From Apiospora phragmitis (Eukaryota > Ascomycota > Sordariomycetes > Amphisphaeriales > Apiosporaceae): DNA of 64,000 nt. Location: NCBI GenBank assembly GCA_038363925.1, contig JAQQWL010000011.1:3534001-3598000 (forward strand), in the 5' to 3' direction. Below are positions 10,865 through 22,876 of this stretch, piece by piece. A program made the position numbers and the translations under genes. The notes below the pieces were generated by a model. The model made no database searches. It was not told the origin of the DNA and saw only the letters and a list, made by a program, of their open reading frames with translations. Each line of letters starts with the position of its first letter. Within the stretch, counting starts at the first letter, position 1.

Positions 10865-11835
10865 CTATGAGGTGTCCATCTTATCATCACCATCCTTCTT
10901 GGTGTCCTTCTTGCCAGAAGATCCGCTGCCACTCGCTTCGCCATCCTCGTTCAACAGAGGTTGTCGCTCGTCTTCCTCCTTGATGCCCTCCAAGTTTGAC
11001 TTGGCTCCGTCTCCATCCGCTTGGGTTTGCCGTGCTTGTCTGGCGTTCTCTTCCTCCATACTCATACGCAGAGCCAGGGCCAACTCGGGGTCATCAGTGG
11101 GGTCAAAGTCGAACCCGCCAAAGTCGCTGCCGCCGCCGGACTCGGCGCCACCAGCGCCTCCGGCACCTACAGCGCCCTCCCCGAGGAGGATCGGAGACGA
11201 TATCAGCTGATCGCTGAGCAGCCGGCCGCTCGGGGGGACCACAACGAGATGCGAGCTGTCGGGGCTCTTGAGCACGTTGTTGAATGCCTCCAGCTTCTTC
11301 TGGACCGTGTCATTGTCCAGGTCCCCGAATAGCACGAAATCGATGTCCAGGTTGCTCTTCTTCATCTTCTTTGCTAGCGAAACAAGCGCCTTCTCCTCAT
11401 CGGTAACTGGAGAGCAGACGAAGGCGATAATGCGTTGGCGCTGGGACTTGTTCTGACGATGCTTCAGGGCTAGCTGTGGTGGGGGTTAGCGGACAATCAT
11501 TGATATCTGAACAACTGGTGAAATGATTTCATGTGTGGACGTACACTGGCGATCTGGATGCCCGTCGCGAGGTGCGAGGTGCCCGAGATCTTCTTTCTTG
11601 TCCGGTGCAGGCCCTCCAGGAGCTTGCCTCGTTCCGTCGTGAGCGTCGACAGGACCTCTGGGCCTTTGCCGCCCATGCTCATAAGACCGACTGACGATTC
11701 GGGATTGGACTGAGTGATGTTCTCGAAGATGATGTTAATGGCGTCGGCCTGGGCATCGAATCGGTTTGGTTGGTAGTCGCCATTTCTGGAGCTCTCGCTG
11801 TTGTCGACAACGATCATGACCGCTTCCAAAGGCAT
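10865..11835 (-). CDS. RPN10: 26S proteasome regulatory subunit Rpn10
   Basis: Two exons (11835-11545, 11473-10865) with a 71-nt intron (GTACGT to CACAG) encode 299 residues. The N-terminal von Willebrand A domain ([20 protein letters not shown] onward, through [19 protein letters not shown]) docks the protein to the 19S base/lid hinge. After a Gly/Ala linker there is a ubiquitin-interacting motif, [16 protein letters not shown], at about residues 225-240, with the usual acidic patch and the ALALRMS core. Rpn10 is an intrinsic receptor for polyubiquitin chains. The tail is Lys/Asp-rich and disordered. The frame is intact. It is divergent from the Borealin-like gene. Confidence 0.95.
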
Positions 11836-12496
11836 CTTGGCGGTCGGTTTGTCAACTGGGAGTTGACTTCTTTAGAACGGGGTATTTCCTTGAGCTTGAG
11901 GGGGTTGGGTGAAGGACAGGATCCGAGTTCGTGAGATGTGTTTGGGAGGTAATCTGTGTTGGGATCTGGAGAAGGCTGACGATAATGGAGTCCAGCTGGC
12001 TGGCTTAAGGTCCGAGGAGCTTAATAAACGTCAGTAGTGGCATAGGCACGTACGTAGCTGAGGTAGCCTTAGGCCTGCGCAATCCAATCCAACCCAATGA
12101 GCGAACGCGGGATGCTGAGTGGATGTCGGCTCAGTGCTCTTTTTGGTGAAGCACGGGCCACAAAGCCCCCCTGCACGCCCTGAAAGAGCTTGTAGTTACT
12201 CCGTATGTAGAATGTACCGCTAAAACCCGCTGGGCACTTTGTTTACTTTCAGCAACATTCGTCCACTGATCTGGAGTCCCCATACGGCACTATACTACTG
12301 CACATTGCCTGCAGCTTCACCAAACCCGTTCGAGACGTCAAAACTCGCCCACCAAACACACGTACACTTACCAGAGCAGCGCGAAGCACGACAACCTGTA
12401 ATCAAAGCAATTCGACATCCTTCACTGTAACACGTTTCGCCGTACCAATTTCGTCGAATATACATACGCCTGTCGAGCCCGGAGGCAACATACAAC
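11836..12496. promoter_or_regulatory. Divergent promoter region of RPN10 and NBL1
   Basis: This 661-bp spacer serves two outward-facing genes. I did not see the budding-yeast proteasome element GGTGGCAAA. No other gene is evident. Confidence 0.4.
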
Positions 12497-13678
12497 ATGG
12501 CGCCCGTGCAACCAAGAAAGCGCAAGTCGTCGACGTCGCCAACAAGCACTCCACAGAGAAGCCCGATCAAGAGGAGAAAAGTAGGCCTCTCACTGGCTCA
12601 GAAGCAGGCTCTGATCGACAACTTGCAACTAGAGAGTATGAATCCCCTCCCATAAAGAGCCATGGGTAGAACGACGCGTCTAACCCGTTATCCTAGTCAC
12701 CGAACGCGCTCGAAGGTTGAGAGCCCAGTACAATGTCCAGGCGCAGCAGTTGCGATCTCGAGTGGAGATGCGTGTTAATCGCATTCCTACTTCGCTCCGG
12801 AGAGCCAAGATGGGCGAACTCTTTGCTAAGCACTCAGAACCGCAGCCATCGCGTACAGCTCGCTCTCAGTATGTTACTCGACCTCCACCAGTACCAGCCA
12901 AGGACGGCACGTCGCCCAAGCCTATTCCCCGGAAGCCTGTGTCTACAAATAAGGCTCATACCAGACGTCCTCATAAACGTTTGAGGTAGGAAGGCGACGT
13001 TCTTGAATGGGCTGCCATGTCGGAAGTTTACTAATCGTCTATAGTGACGAGATGGCAAGCGTCTACGACAAAGAAAACTCCGCCGAACCGATCGGAATCC
13101 CTAAGAAGAAATCGCGCGTCGGCGCTGTTGCAGCCGAGGCATCCGTCCAGCCTAGTCACGTCCTATCGCCCACATCAACCAATGCGCGTGTTGCGCCGCG
13201 GGTCGTCGAGCGTCCGACCTCGCCTGTTAAGTCTATGATAGGGCGACCCCCCTCTCCATCCAAGAGCATCGCGTCTAAACCGTCATCCAACATCCTGTCG
13301 AGCATGGTCGAAAAGGCCAAGGGATCGCGCGCAGCAGCCGCATCACGGAAAGCTGCTGCACCGGCCACGAGTGGAGGCGCTGCCAGCACGGCTACTCGAT
13401 CAAGGAAGCCCCCGTTGCCCGCCGCAGCAACTACGGCCTCCACCCGTGGAAGGCGGAAGGTCAGCGGAACCAGCGAGTCGAGTGAAGCGAGTACAGCTAC
13501 GGTTGTCAAGAAGAGCACCGCATCCCGAGCAAACGCTACCAAGCCTCCACCGCCGGCCAAACGCACAGTCATGGGGACGATAAAGTCGGCCACTTCCAAA
13601 AAAGTACCAGCCTCTAAAGCAACAGCAGCACCTGCAAGTACGACTGGCACTGGTAGGACACTGCGAAAACGAGCTTGA
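12497..13678 (+). CDS. NBL1: Borealin/Nbl1-like chromosomal passenger subunit
   Basis: Three exons (12497-12635, 12697-12985, 13045-13678), with introns of 61 and 59 nt, encode 353 residues. The conserved part is the Borealin N-terminal helix: LSLAQKQALIDNLQLEITER, then ARRLRAQYNVQAQQLRSRVE and VNRIPTSLRRAKMGEL. That helix bundles with Survivin/Bir1 and INCENP/Sli15 to place Aurora B at centromeres. The rest is basic, Ser/Pro/Ala/Lys-rich and disordered, with several SP/TP sites that could be Cdk targets (inference). Budding-yeast Nbl1 is only about 70 residues, but long tails are common in filamentous fungi. The first splice restores the conserved EITER. Confidence 0.85.
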
Positions 13679-13961
13679 GATATCTGGAGTCAACGGCGCT
13701 TGTAAAGCAGGAATATGGCTCGTGGAGATGAGATTCATGACGGATTGGGGTGGCGTTCTTGCGGATCACGGAGTTTTGGGTTAGGTTACATCACTATGGA
13801 GTTGCTACAATAAGATGGTGCCCAGTTGGTCTTCTGGGTGATCGGTTGATGTTTATTTGAGCGGTCTGCCTCGCTATCCTAAGCTACATGTGCCGCTGCG
13901 TGCATACATGATACGAAACGCAACTTTCGGATCCAATCCATCCCTTGTCTGGGCTTGCCTC

Positions 13962-14828
13962 TCAAGCGGCAGCACTTGACTTCTTCTTCTTGTCATCAAC
14001 GAGCTCGATGTTGTCCTCGGGTATATCCTTGTACTTCTCCAACAGGAACTGCTCGATCTCGTCGCTGACATCGCCCTGAACGACAATCTCTTCGCCGCCG
14101 CTGGGTAGCTTGGTGACGGATGAGCCCGTAGCGAACTTTTTGCCGAACTCCTTGGCCACCTTCTTAAGCTCGAGCCCGAACGCTTCCAGCCCGGAGACGG
14201 CCGTCACGTACTTCCGCTTGTTTCGCTCCACCCGCTTGATCGTGATGACGCTGTTAGCCATCTTATCCGCCTGCTTCTGCTCGGCCTTCTCGGCCTGGGC
14301 CGCCTTCTTCTTCGCGTCCTTGGCGGCGCGCTCCTGGGCCGCGACGGAGAGGTTCGCCGTGGCGGCTTCTAGTGCTTCTGTAGAAGGAGGAAGGAACCAC
14401 GCATTAGAAAAAGTACTGGTTGCTGAGCGCCGTGGGTTGCGCAAAGCAGGATGGATGGACATACCTGGCGACCATATCTTCTCGTACATAGACGGATGGG
14501 CCTTCTGCAGCCAGTCCTGGCATTTCTTGGCGGTGCCTCCATATTCACAGTACTATTCAAAGTCCTATCAGTTAAGTCCGTGTTTCGACTTTGGGGGAAT
14601 GGTATAGGTAGGACACGAAGCGTCCTGTTGTTGCTTGCGACATACCTCTGGGGGAAGAGTACAGACTGCAGTTCATCGTACCATCACCAATCGTTAGCCT
14701 CCAACCACGTCTTCCGACGAGAAATTCATGTAATGCTGGGAAAGGAAAGTATCTTGCTTACCGCCGCAATAAGTTACATGGCGTCCCTGGGGCTCGCTGG
14801 GAGCATCTGCTGTTTCTGTATCTGCCAT
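13962..14828 (-). CDS. TMA22: Tma22 (DENR) translation machinery protein
   Basis: Four coding exons (14828-14762, 14665-14646, 14552-14465, 14377-13962) encode 196 residues. The second exon is only 20 nt. The N-terminus has the family's Cys motif, completed across three exons: HVTYCGVCTLPPEYCEYGG and then KKCQDWL. The C-terminus is a SUI1 fold (VITIKRVERNKRKYVTAVSG, then GKKFATGSSVTKLPSGGEEI) followed by an acidic/basic end. With Tma20/MCT-1 it recycles 40S subunits after termination and influences re-initiation. Each intron has GTAAGC or GTATGT donors and YAG acceptors, and phases fit throughout. The frame is intact. Confidence 0.93.
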
Positions 14829-17800
14829 TGAGAAGACTGATACATGTAACGCGGGGCTATTTTCTGTATTGAGAGTCGGAACGGATAGCTCTCCTTCAGT
14901 TATCAGTCCATCATTGCGGGGTTGTTGACGGAATTCCTTACCTTGGGCCTTTTGGTGGGGCAGGGGAGGGACGAGACGAGGCAAAGGCATTGATTTATTT
15001 GATGGGCGTTAGGTATTTGGCAGCAACTCCGGGTACGTACGCCATGCAGCTACATACATAAGTGATACATCAATGCACCAGCATACACCCCCCAAATGTC
15101 TCTAGTTGAGGAACGTTATTAAAGTTCTTATCTACCGTATGTGCGTACCTACGGGTCAATTCTGGCCTGATAAGCTCTAATCCCTCAGAGCCTATTCGAT
15201 ATCGAATTCATCACGTCGCGAATGCCCTTCTGGCCGCCCATGGGGTATGAGAAACCATGGTAGAGAGACCTTCATCGTCTGCCTGGCACTTTAAATAGGT
15301 TGCTGCATACATAGTTCGTCAGACAACCACCACCCAACTCAACTCTATGATGATTGGCGGTCAACGGTGAAGCCACCATAATGCATTGCTTGCGCTAGTT
15401 CAGCCTCGAAACATACATAATGGGATATCAGCGAAAGGATGCAGCGAGCGGTACTGGAAAGTTCATACAGTGTTGAAATTGGTCTTTCTAGACCTGGAGG
15501 TTTGGAAAGACTGTTACCACTCATGCCAGCCCCGGCACGTTGGTCTAGCGCGCTTGTGGAGGAGCAGGAAGCCTTGGCTTCGGAAGAAGAGAGTGTATAC
15601 TCTTGGCGGTAGTACAAGTAGGGGCCTTGCTTCTCTCCCCCCAATGTGATATGGTTTTGCAATTAGGTGGGCATAGGATATGAGTTCCAAGTTAAGTATG
15701 CATAAGAACGAGTGTAGCAAGCATGTACGCAGAGCAACAAAGTCGCTTGCTCACCTTCCAAACCATTGACTTCAGTTCAGGTACAGAATCTTACATATGT
15801 AGGCTGTAGGCTGTATGCATGCAGATATTGGGCTGGATGGCCCCCACTTAAGTCAATGCTGGCTGTGAATGCTCCAGTCGGATATTCTTAATAGCCCCTG
15901 TAGGGATGCGGCGGTGAGATCTGTATAGGACTATTTCATAGGTCACCAACCTCTGGGCACTCGATTCAAGACGTCGATCTTGGGAGACTTCCTCAGGGAT
16001 ACATAACAACAATAACAACAATAAAAAAACGTAGCTGGCTGGCTACGTGAGTTGGTTAGCTTGTGAAAACGCGTGCAGCCTTTAATTGCACGGCCATACT
16101 ATCTCGCGAACCAAGTACCAACTTGTGTGCATTGATGTTTAGAGCAATGCCATAGTGAAATTGGCAGCCACGTGACTTTCGGATCGACATGAATTTGATG
16201 GTCTGGACAAGCAGACTCGACTCGACTGTATGCGACCAGAAAGCATCGAAACAATTGGAGTGAAGACCCCAAAGTAGATCGAGCTGGTCGTGACAAGACT
16301 GATGAAAGAAGAATGCTCATATATTAAGTATAAACACACATACCCGTTAACAATATTCCGCCACGACTGATCTCGTTCTTTGTTTGTTCCCCCCTCCCCT
16401 TCCCCCCCCGCCGTCTCGTACTCGAGTCGCATCTCCTGCTTCATCTCTGCTTGTTGGAGCACACTAACTGCCATGGGCCTCCACCCACACACAAGGTTCC
16501 TGGGCTGCTTCCATGTTGGAAGCTCCCTCGTTGGCTTCCAGGCTAGTGTGCCTTAATGGGCAAGGAGCATCGTTCATTCATTCCACCCCCTGGCGCCGCC
16601 CCAATCCGCACTAAAACGCACCCGTACCGTACCGTCCAGTACAGCGACTGGATGGAGACCTCACCATTGATTGATGGTCCTGTTTATTACCTACATGTAG
16701 TCGGCTGTAGGAGGGCAGGCTGGGCAGGTAACTACCGGCGTTCAGCCAATTCCACCAGCACTGAACTTGTTCTGGCGGTACATACCGTACCTTATTATTA
16801 TTACCTTGCTAGCATCGATCTAATTGCTCGAGGACCCAGGTCCAGGTTGGGCCTTTTATCATCCATCCATTCATCATCATCACCACCCACTTGTTCCCTT
16901 TCCGCCTTTTCAAATTTCCAGCAGCATGTACTAAGGTTACACCTGAATGATCCAGCTAGGGTGCTTATTCCCCTCTGGCCCCCCCTACCAATCAGCCTAC
17001 CACGCCTACCACGCCTACTTTGTCCCAAAAGTCGCAGCACTTTGTACCTACCAGCCCAGCGCTACTGTACCGACTGTGTTGTACTGCACACATGCCCAAC
17101 CTGGCTCGCTGGGCATAGCGCATAGTACATACTTGACCTACATTACTTACGCATAGGTACATACCTCCTACCTAACACTATTACAATTAGTTGAGCACCT
17201 GGGAGCGCGACGTCGATTTTTTGACCCGATACCCTTGTTTCCCCTTGCCGGTCACGATATCTTCCCATTTCCTTGTTTCTGCTTTCCGAGCTCGACCTTC
17301 TTTGATTCGATTGACAGGTATGTGTGTGGACTGCAAATTGCACGCTTCCCGGCTCAATCTGCATGGTTGATTTCATTTCGTGAAGCCCGCCGGCCCCAGC
17401 TATTTTCTGCCTGTCACCCTTTCTCGGCGGCATCCAACTTATTCCATCTCCTCCTAGCACACACCCCCGGGCCTTGCTTCCCCCATTCGATGAGGAGAAG
17501 GGTTGTCGCAGGGTCCAAAATATCCCAATCCCCAATGCACCAGCCTGCACACTTTAGCAACCCAATCCAGTGCACTCAAAGTCATCCATCTCTAAACTTA
17601 CACACTTAATAATCCGAATGCAGAGACCAGAACCTGCTGCTGCTGCCGCTGCTGCACGACACCGATAGCCACTTGAGAGCAACCCGTCCGGTGTCTCCCC
17701 CCCCTCCCTCGTCGCACCTTGTACTATCCGTTGTGGGAAAGTCAACAGTGTCGCCCGCCAATGCCCAGGTCTGACGTGGGACAGCACCCCCAACCGCCAC

Positions 17801-17946
17801 ATTGCCGTAACCAATAGACACTGCGACTGCCCTGTCCTCTGTCAACTAAAATAGTCGCCATTGAGAAAGGACAACGACCACCACAACTCCCGGCGTGAAA
17901 GCATCGCGTGGCGGCGACGTGACAGGCAACTCTCTCGGTCGCCAAG
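14829..17946. other. Gene-free stretch of 3.1 kb before LRG1
   Basis: This contains the TMA22 promoter and probably a long LRG1 regulatory region and leader. Several open frames here (15345-15720, 16099-16492, 16556-17125, 17143-17609) show no domain or coding-like conservation. 16556-17160 is rich in GTACC/TACC repeats and CCA-rich pyrimidine stretches, as often seen upstream of fungal genes. An (AACAAT)-like run lies at 16005-16025. Confidence 0.45.
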
Positions 17947-20900
17947 ATGGGCTCGGATTACGGAGGCGGTCTGGCTGGGGACCTCAATCACGGTCACCCT
18001 CCGCCGCCCGTCACAGACAACGGCTATCAGCTCGACAGGACCGACTTCACATGACACCGAGTCCCTCGTACCAGAATGGTGCCTTCGCTCCCCCGAACCG
18101 ACCGCCCGGCTCCCCTGCCCTCAGTGTCGGCAGCGATTCCCGAAAGAGCAACGAGAGAAACAGGTCAAGAGGTCGCGATAGGAAAGCAAGTGGGCAAATG
18201 CGGATATGCCACAAGTGTGGAGAGCCTTTGACAGGCCAGTTCGTAAGGGCACTCGACGGCACATTTCACTTGGACTGTTTTAAGTGCAGAGTAAGCCCCC
18301 CTCCGAACGACATATTGCCAAGACGGTGAAGCTGATACGTGCTGTGCAATTCAGGACTGCGGTCAGATCGTCGCATCCAAATTCTTCCCGGCTGAAGACG
18401 AAGAAGGTGGCGGCCAATATCCGCTCTGCGAGACGGACTACTTCAGAAGGCTAGGGCTACTTTGTCACCAGTGCGGAGGTGCACTTCGAGGATCTTATAT
18501 AACCGCCCTGGACCGCAAGTACCACGTCGAGCATTTCACCTGCTCCTTATGCTCGACTGTTTTCGGCGCTCAGGACAGCTACTACGAGCATGATGGTAAC
18601 GTATATTGCCACTACCACTACTCGACCCAGTTTGCCCAGCGGTGCAATGGGTGTCACACTGCTATTCTCAAGCAGTTTGTCGAGATATTCCGCAATGGTC
18701 AAAATCAGCATTGGCATCCCGAATGCTACATGATACACAAATTTTGGAATGTCCGCCTTACTCCGGCCCAGGACGGCGGCGAGCCTTTCCCGGAGCCCGA
18801 GGATACAGCCGAGAGCCGCGAGCTTGTCAAGGTTGAAGAGGAGAAGATGGAAGACAAGGTCTATCGTATTTGGAGTGTTCTCTCAACGTTCGAGGAGTCG
18901 TCGGCCGCATGCATCTCTGATATGTTATTGCATGTGAGTAATGGGGCCTACATTGACGGTGTCATGGTAGCCAAGAAGTTTATTCTCCACGTCGAAGTCC
19001 TCTTCACGGCTGCGGATAGACTGGACGACTCGATGAAGCAGTTTGAACTGAAAGGTACCAGCCCCTGCGAGGAGGATACCGGGAGGTCCCAAGCTGACCC
19101 CAGTACAGGGCTCTCATATGGCCGTGAAGCAAAACTACTCTGCAAAAAGATAGTATCCTTCTTTTCTCTCCTTTCGAAAACCCAAGACACTGGTGTTCGA
19201 AAACTAGGTGTCACCCAAGAGTTGCTGTCGCTCGTTACAGGCCTCGCCCATTACCTTAAGCTGTTAATTCGAATTTGTTTGCAGGGAGCTCTGAAGTTCG
19301 AGAGGGAACAGCACACTCCCGACGGACTCTACCAATTCCTCGAAGATCTCAGCCTGATTGAGACAGCCAAGAGCGAAGACAGCACACTGCAGATAACAAA
19401 CGGCATAGCGCGTCTGTCCGCTAACGACTCGGATCAGTGTACATTATGTCGGAAGCCTATCGAGGACCAGTGCGCATTAAGTGGAGACAAGAGGTGGCAC
19501 GCAACTTGTGTTTCTTGTGAAAAGTGCGGCAAGGAGCTGAGCAAGTTCTTGGATCAGGCACGTGTTCAGCGCGATCTCAAGATCCTTTGCGCCGACTGTG
19601 ACGCACAGTCTGGCGGCATGGGACAGCGGGTCGAACGCATCTCCAAGCTTCAGCAATATGTTTTCCTGCTGAGGGTCGCACTCGCAAGACTGCTGGAGAT
19701 CCTCAGGAACAATGGCGCTCTTCCTCATACACCCGAAGACTCCAATGTCGGCGAATACAACTCAGCCGACGGGCAGAGGCCAAGCGACAACGCCGCTGCT
19801 CCCATGTTGAACTCCGACTCGCGGTCAAAGTCGTTTGCGGGAGGCGAATCGGAAAGGCATCAGAGAGAGTCGTCTTATGAGAGCACTCTCAACGATGTGC
19901 GCCGACTTCGAAGCACCCGTCTTGATAAACATCTGTCTTCCAGCCTTAGGAAGGCTCGAACATCAAGGATAATGGACGGATCTGATGGACAAGGGATCCG
20001 ACCTGGCTCTGCCTGGGGTCGACATGATGTCTCGAGGCAGAGACATTCCAGAGGAAGAACGGGAAGGTGGACTTGGTGGTTCAACAGAGCAGTACTTCGG
20101 ACATCAGGACGCTCTGACTCTGGATGACATCCCCCGTATCGTGGCCGTGGAACAGGCCAAGGAAAAGCAGACAGCGCAAAATAGGCAAAGCCGTCAAGAG
20201 CTGTTCCGCTCGCCAGCTACTCACCCCGTATTTGGTGCCGGCGGCGGTAGCGGTCATCAGAGATCACAGTCTGACGGGCGAGATGATCCTCGTCTACAGG
20301 CTGAGCCCTCGCCGCAGAGAGGCACAGGCAAATTCTTTTCGGAGCTCTCCGGCTTGGAATATTTCATTGTCCGCCACGTTGCTGTGCTCTCGATGCACCC
20401 ATTGCTTGAGCCAGAGTTCTCGCTCGAGGATCTCTTGAGCCTGATTGAGGCGAGGAAACCCCCGACATTCTGGAACAAGTTCGGGAAAGCATTCGGGAAC
20501 AAGGAAAATAAGAAAAACGTCAAGAAGAAGGGTGTTTTCGGTGTGCCACTCGAAGTCATCACAGAAAGAGATGGTGCGGACTCGACTGATGGTGTCGGCC
20601 CTGGCGCTCTCCGAATACCAGCCATCGTCGAGGACACAATTACTGCCTTGAAAAATAAGGATCTCTCGGTTGAAGGTGTCTTCCGGAAGAATGGAAACAT
20701 CAAGAAGCTGACCGAAATGGTCAATGCAGTTGATCGTGATGGCTGTGACGCCATCCGCTGGAATGACGAGACGCCTCATCAGCTTGCAGCGCTGCTGAAG
20801 CGGTATCTTCGCGAACTTCCTGATCCGCTCATGACCCAGAAGCTCTATCGCGTGTGGACTGCCGCAACCAAGATCAAGGATGCCGACAAGAGGCGGCATT

Positions 20901-21682
20901 GCTTGCATCTGATTTGCTGCCTCCTTCCTCAGCTCAACCGGGACTCCCTGGAAGTTTTGTTCAACTTCCTGAAGTGGACTGCCACTTTCCACCAAGTCGA
21001 TGAAGACACCGGGTCAAGGATGGACGTTCACAATCTGGCTCGTGTTATGGCACCCAACATTCTCTACATTACCACCAAGAACCCCAGTTTCTCAGATGAG
21101 CCGATGACTGCTGTCGCTTGTGTCGAGGAGATGATTCAATACAATGATGAAATGTGCATGGTAAGGGCCCCTCCCGTGCTGCAGCTTACTAGTCGTTTCC
21201 CAATGCTAACCTCCCAACAGGTCCCCGATGAACTCATGGATATCCTGGGCGACTCCACACTGTTCAGCAACAGCACTGATATCACCACCAAGGAGATTCT
21301 CAAGCGTATTGGGGATCGCTCAGTCGGTGGACCTAGACATTATGATGCAGAGCTTGTTAACAGACAAGACAACATCAGGCCCATGGCTACCAGAGTGGAT
21401 ACGGACCCTGGCACATGGCATAACGAGCGAAGTGTCCCGGTTCAGGAGCCATCAATACCCTTCCCATCAAACCAAGGGACACCTCCACAACGATATCGAG
21501 TACCTGATCACGGGCCTTCACCGTACCCTGAGCAGTATGGCCCGGCTGAACAACATCGCCCTGAAGGTCAAGAGAATGGTCAACGCCAGCAGTGGCGAAA
21601 CTCGAACTCACAAGCGAACCCTGCTGCGAACCCTGCTGCCTGGGGTCGACAGAACAGCTCCATCCCTACCGGCACTGGTTAA
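17947..21682 (+). CDS. LRG1: Lrg1-type LIM-domain Rho GTPase-activating protein (two apparent frameshifts)
   Basis: The order of domains is: disordered N-terminus; three LIM zinc fingers (first Cys pair CHKC, then CHQC with HVEHFTCSLC, then CNGC with HWHPECY); a helical middle; a fourth LIM (CTLC, then HATCVSCEKCG); and a C-terminal RhoGAP domain. The arginine finger EGVFRKNG is near residue 890. In yeast, Lrg1 turns off Rho1 and so tunes glucan synthesis and the cell-integrity pathway. Exons are 17947-18290, 18355-21160 and 21221-21682. Two shifts are inferred: a missing A near 18051 joins MGSDYGGGLAGDLNHG to the body, and one extra base near 19978-19990 lies before the RhoGAP half. Corrected length is 1203 residues. 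Without the first shift, an ATG at 18051 could serve as the start. Confidence 0.88.
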
Positions 21683-22876
21683 TACATGTCATCTATTTTT
21701 GGTATATATACCTCCACCTCCACTGCGTTTTGAGTTCTATTCAATCATGGAGCGAAGCGCAGTTTCCTGCCATTCTGCAGAAGCTCATTCACGACATAGC
21801 ATGATTCTGGTGTAGACAGACTTTGACAGCATTTTCGGCCGGCGTTTGATGAAATCCATTCGACCTAAAAAAGATGACGGTTCTGCGATCCATTCACTTC
21901 ATGTTTGCGACCTCAGCGAGGCTTTGTCTTCAGGGGCAGTATTTGATGCCCCATTCGCTTTCATATTGGCCCAGCCAAAACTGCTGCGCTGCCTTTTCTT
22001 CGTTGGTTGCAAAGCTTGGAGTAGTGTGGATTTATGACAGCCATTTTTTTCTTGGCTGGTCTTCTTCAATGCTTAAGTGACGGGGTGGCTGGAGGGTACT
22101 CCTACATGATCAGTGGCCCAAGAGTTGCTGAAGTCTTGGTTTGATGCAAACTGTCGCAGTTCGACTGATGGGGAAAGAGGCTTGGTGGGTACAGGCTCCA
22201 ATACGATGTTTCTCCTGGTTGGCAGGGCACGCGTCTGTGGGATGGTATTGCTGTTAGCCTACCCGATCCTAACCACTGGACATACTACCATCATATTCTG
22301 TCCCGACAAACCAATGCCAAGTACAGCATCGAATGGCCCTGACAACTTCTATCAAGACAAACCAGTAGAACGTGGTTCTGGGATGAAAGGATATGCCAGC
22401 AGCGCAAAGCAGAAACGTTTACGTAGTTAAGGGATAGTAAGGTAGTTGCAGTCGAATCGAGACCGAGGGGCCTTTCAAGCAGGGCGCTCATAATTCCAAA
22501 ACATCATCGTCATTAGAGTTGCTCTCACGTGTTCCAGCCTATCACATACTGCTATGCGCTTTTTTGTAAAGCATAGTAGCCTTTACTTCCCTGCCATGAG
22601 ATGCTATCAACCAAGTTATGCCATCTCAAAAAGGGCTGCCGTGGCTTGATCCGGTATTATTAAACTTTCTAATATCTTACAACGCGTTCGTTGTCCACTT
22701 CTAGCTGAATTTGCTCCCCAGGCATTGATTATATAATCATGGATAGCTTGCTTGTTATTATTCGGCGACGACAATGGCCCCAAGAACATCCAACAATGAC
22801 GGTGTTTGTGAGACCTTGCCACTGCGTAATATATTACAGTCCATGTTGTGCATGGAGAGACTATTATTATGCTTGC
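21683..22876. other. Intergenic between convergent genes, 1.2 kb
   Basis: This holds the 3' regions of LRG1 and ERG26. Open frames here are short, overlap on both strands and match nothing I know. No RNA gene or repeat was seen. Confidence 0.45.

Noticed and set aside
16556..17125. Open frame of 189 codons upstream of LRG1
   Set aside because: Composition follows the local CCA/TACC repeats and no motif is seen; more likely leader or promoter sequence.
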